32,757 nt of DNA from an uncultured Collinsella sp. (GTDB lineage: Bacteria > Actinomycetota > Coriobacteriia > Coriobacteriales > Coriobacteriaceae): contig UQXA01000024.1 of NCBI GenBank assembly GCA_900544865.1, forward strand, positions 1-32,757. Direction: 5' to 3'. Position 1 is the first letter of the stretch. Each line of letters begins with the position of its first letter. The notes beneath the pieces are model-generated. The model did no database searches. It saw only the letters and a list, made by a program, of their open reading frames with translations, and was not told where the DNA came from. The translations under genes and the position numbers were made by a program. Of the stretch, positions 31,942 through 32,757 are shown piece after piece.

Positions 31942-32757
31942 TCAAAATCTTATTTTCACGATTTGCATTTTCATCCCGTTGTCACCGACCCTTGCGAGAA
32001 ACCGGAAAAAGCCGCTGACAGAAGGGTCTCTCAAATCGTTGTAGCCCAGCATATAGCCGCGACTTGTGACCTGCAGACGGCTGTCCCACGCGCCGATTTC
32101 CTTGGCGGCATCCGAAACTGCAAAATATGCCCCAACATCCTTGATTTTTGCAGTCTTAAGCCATGTTTTTGCGATCATCTTTACTGCCGTCCGATTGGCA
32201 GCATCAAAGACCAGCACACCGCCGGGGAAAGCGTCCGCCATCTCCCGCACCAGTTCCCGGACCTGCTGGTTCAGAAAGTAATAGAACACCCCGGAGGCAA
32301 AGAACACCGCCCCGCCGGAGGCATCGATTTTGCCAAACCATGCGGTGTCTTTCAGATCGCAGGGGATATTTTGTTCTCGATCCTCGGCGGGCAGCAGCTG
32401 CTGCCGCAAGGCAATCACATCCGGGAAGTCCAGATTGTAGATCTTGCATCTACCGTTATCGCAGGTTCTGCCGGTGTTGTCCAGCCCACAGCCCAGATTG
32501 ACCACCGCCGCATTGGGGTGGCCTTTCAGGTAATCCCGCACCTCGAAAGCAAGATCACCCTGCCGCATGGCCACCTCCAGCGCACCAAAGCGCTGCATCA
32601 GGCTGCGGGAGTTTTTCTCTGCCTCTGAAAAGTCGTAGTCGATCTGGTCGAGCAGACGAACCGCTGTTTCATCCCTGTAAAGGTTCGGGTACAGCTCCGT
32701 ACACAGCTTCCGGGAATACAGCGGGAGGATCAGCGTCTCCTGCACGGTGTTTTTCTC
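31942..32757 (-). CDS. Class I SAM-dependent methyltransferase (Tcmp/LCM-like), 5' end outside window
   Basis: 272 codons in the window. The frame stays open to the right edge, and related proteins begin a little further upstream than the first in-window GTG at 32745 (here ..EKNTVQETLILPLY), so the true start is off the window. Motif I, the SAM-binding loop, is VVNLGCGLDNTGR; then IYNLDFPDVI (motif II) and VFFASGVFYYF. The family includes leucine-carboxyl and small-molecule O-methyltransferases; the substrate is unknown. Base and codon use are less GC-rich than in the neighbouring genes and look Firmicute-like, suggesting recent transfer. It is convergent with the fructokinase across a strong terminator. 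Confidence 0.85.
   Translation of the reverse strand, partial: EKNTVQETLILPLYSRKLCTELYPNLYRDETAVRLLDQIDYDFSEAEKNSRSLMQRFGALEVAMRQGDLAFEVRDYLKGHPNAAVVNLGCGLDNTGRTCDNGRCKIYNLDFPDVIALRQQLLPAEDREQNIPCDLKDTAWFGKIDASGGAVFFASGVFYYFLNQQVRELVREMADAFPGGVLVFDAANRTAVKMIAKTWLKTAKIKDVGAYFAVSDAAKEIGAWDSRLQVTSRGYMLGYNDLRDPSVSGFFRFLARVGDNGMKMQIVKIRF

Overview
The window reads as chromosomal DNA of a high-GC anaerobic gut actinomycete of the Coriobacteriia; Collinsella or a close relative is the best guess. The basis is strongly GC-rich third codon positions, a type III glutamine synthetase, a cobalamin-dependent methionine synthase split from its activation domain, a MurT-GatD amidotransferase, and mannose-family PTS genes. 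The assignment comes from gene content only; no database search was possible.

Layout. 1-88 holds a compact multi-arm inverted-repeat element. 129-5830 (minus strand) is a one-carbon/methionine block: metF, a MetH activation-domain protein, a MetH catalytic core, then a UPF0210/PFL-family gene. A divergent intergenic region with several dyads leads to glnA (type III) at 6254-8341 (plus). 8342-9150 is a non-coding, rearranged patch: a glnA terminator, a MITE-like element with long imperfect terminal inverted repeats, two copies of an ~89-bp segment carrying tRNA fragments, and an intact tRNA-Glu(TTC). 9155-13497 (minus) is a probable three-gene operon: two related repeat-like hypothetical proteins, then a single-chain MurT-GatD fusion for lipid II amidation. 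13997-17024 (plus) has an iron-type alcohol dehydrogenase, an intact glycerol dehydrogenase and a second glycerol dehydrogenase gene with a large internal in-frame deletion. 17176-20015 carries a four-cluster 4Fe-4S protein, the GTPase YchF and a small membrane protein. 20025-20709 is a divergent pair (hypothetical protein / XRE regulator) around a perfect 24-bp palindrome. Then come ansA (minus), guaA (plus) and about 690 bp of decayed sequence.

24354-31846 is a coherent sugar-utilisation locus: a LevR-like PRD regulator, PTS EIIB, EIIC, EIID and EIIA of the mannose family, a DUF2961/GH172 glycoside hydrolase and a ROK fructokinase. GH172 and fructokinase together point to a fructose-containing di- or oligosaccharide (such as a difructose anhydride or an alpha-fructofuranoside) taken up by the PTS, split in the cytoplasm, with free fructose phosphorylated by the ROK kinase. 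The regulator keeps a Walker A motif and PTS regulation domains but lacks the GAFTGA sigma-54 loop, so it probably works without sigma-54. The window ends in a 5'-truncated methyltransferase gene whose base and codon use look more like a Firmicute, separated from the sugar locus by a strong terminator.

The most interesting items are the GH172-PTS-fructokinase locus with its altered LevR-type regulator, the MurT-GatD fusion, the structured element at 1-88, the MITE-like element beside the tRNA-Glu, the XRE palindrome, and a possible pseudoknot in the leader region before the alcohol dehydrogenase.
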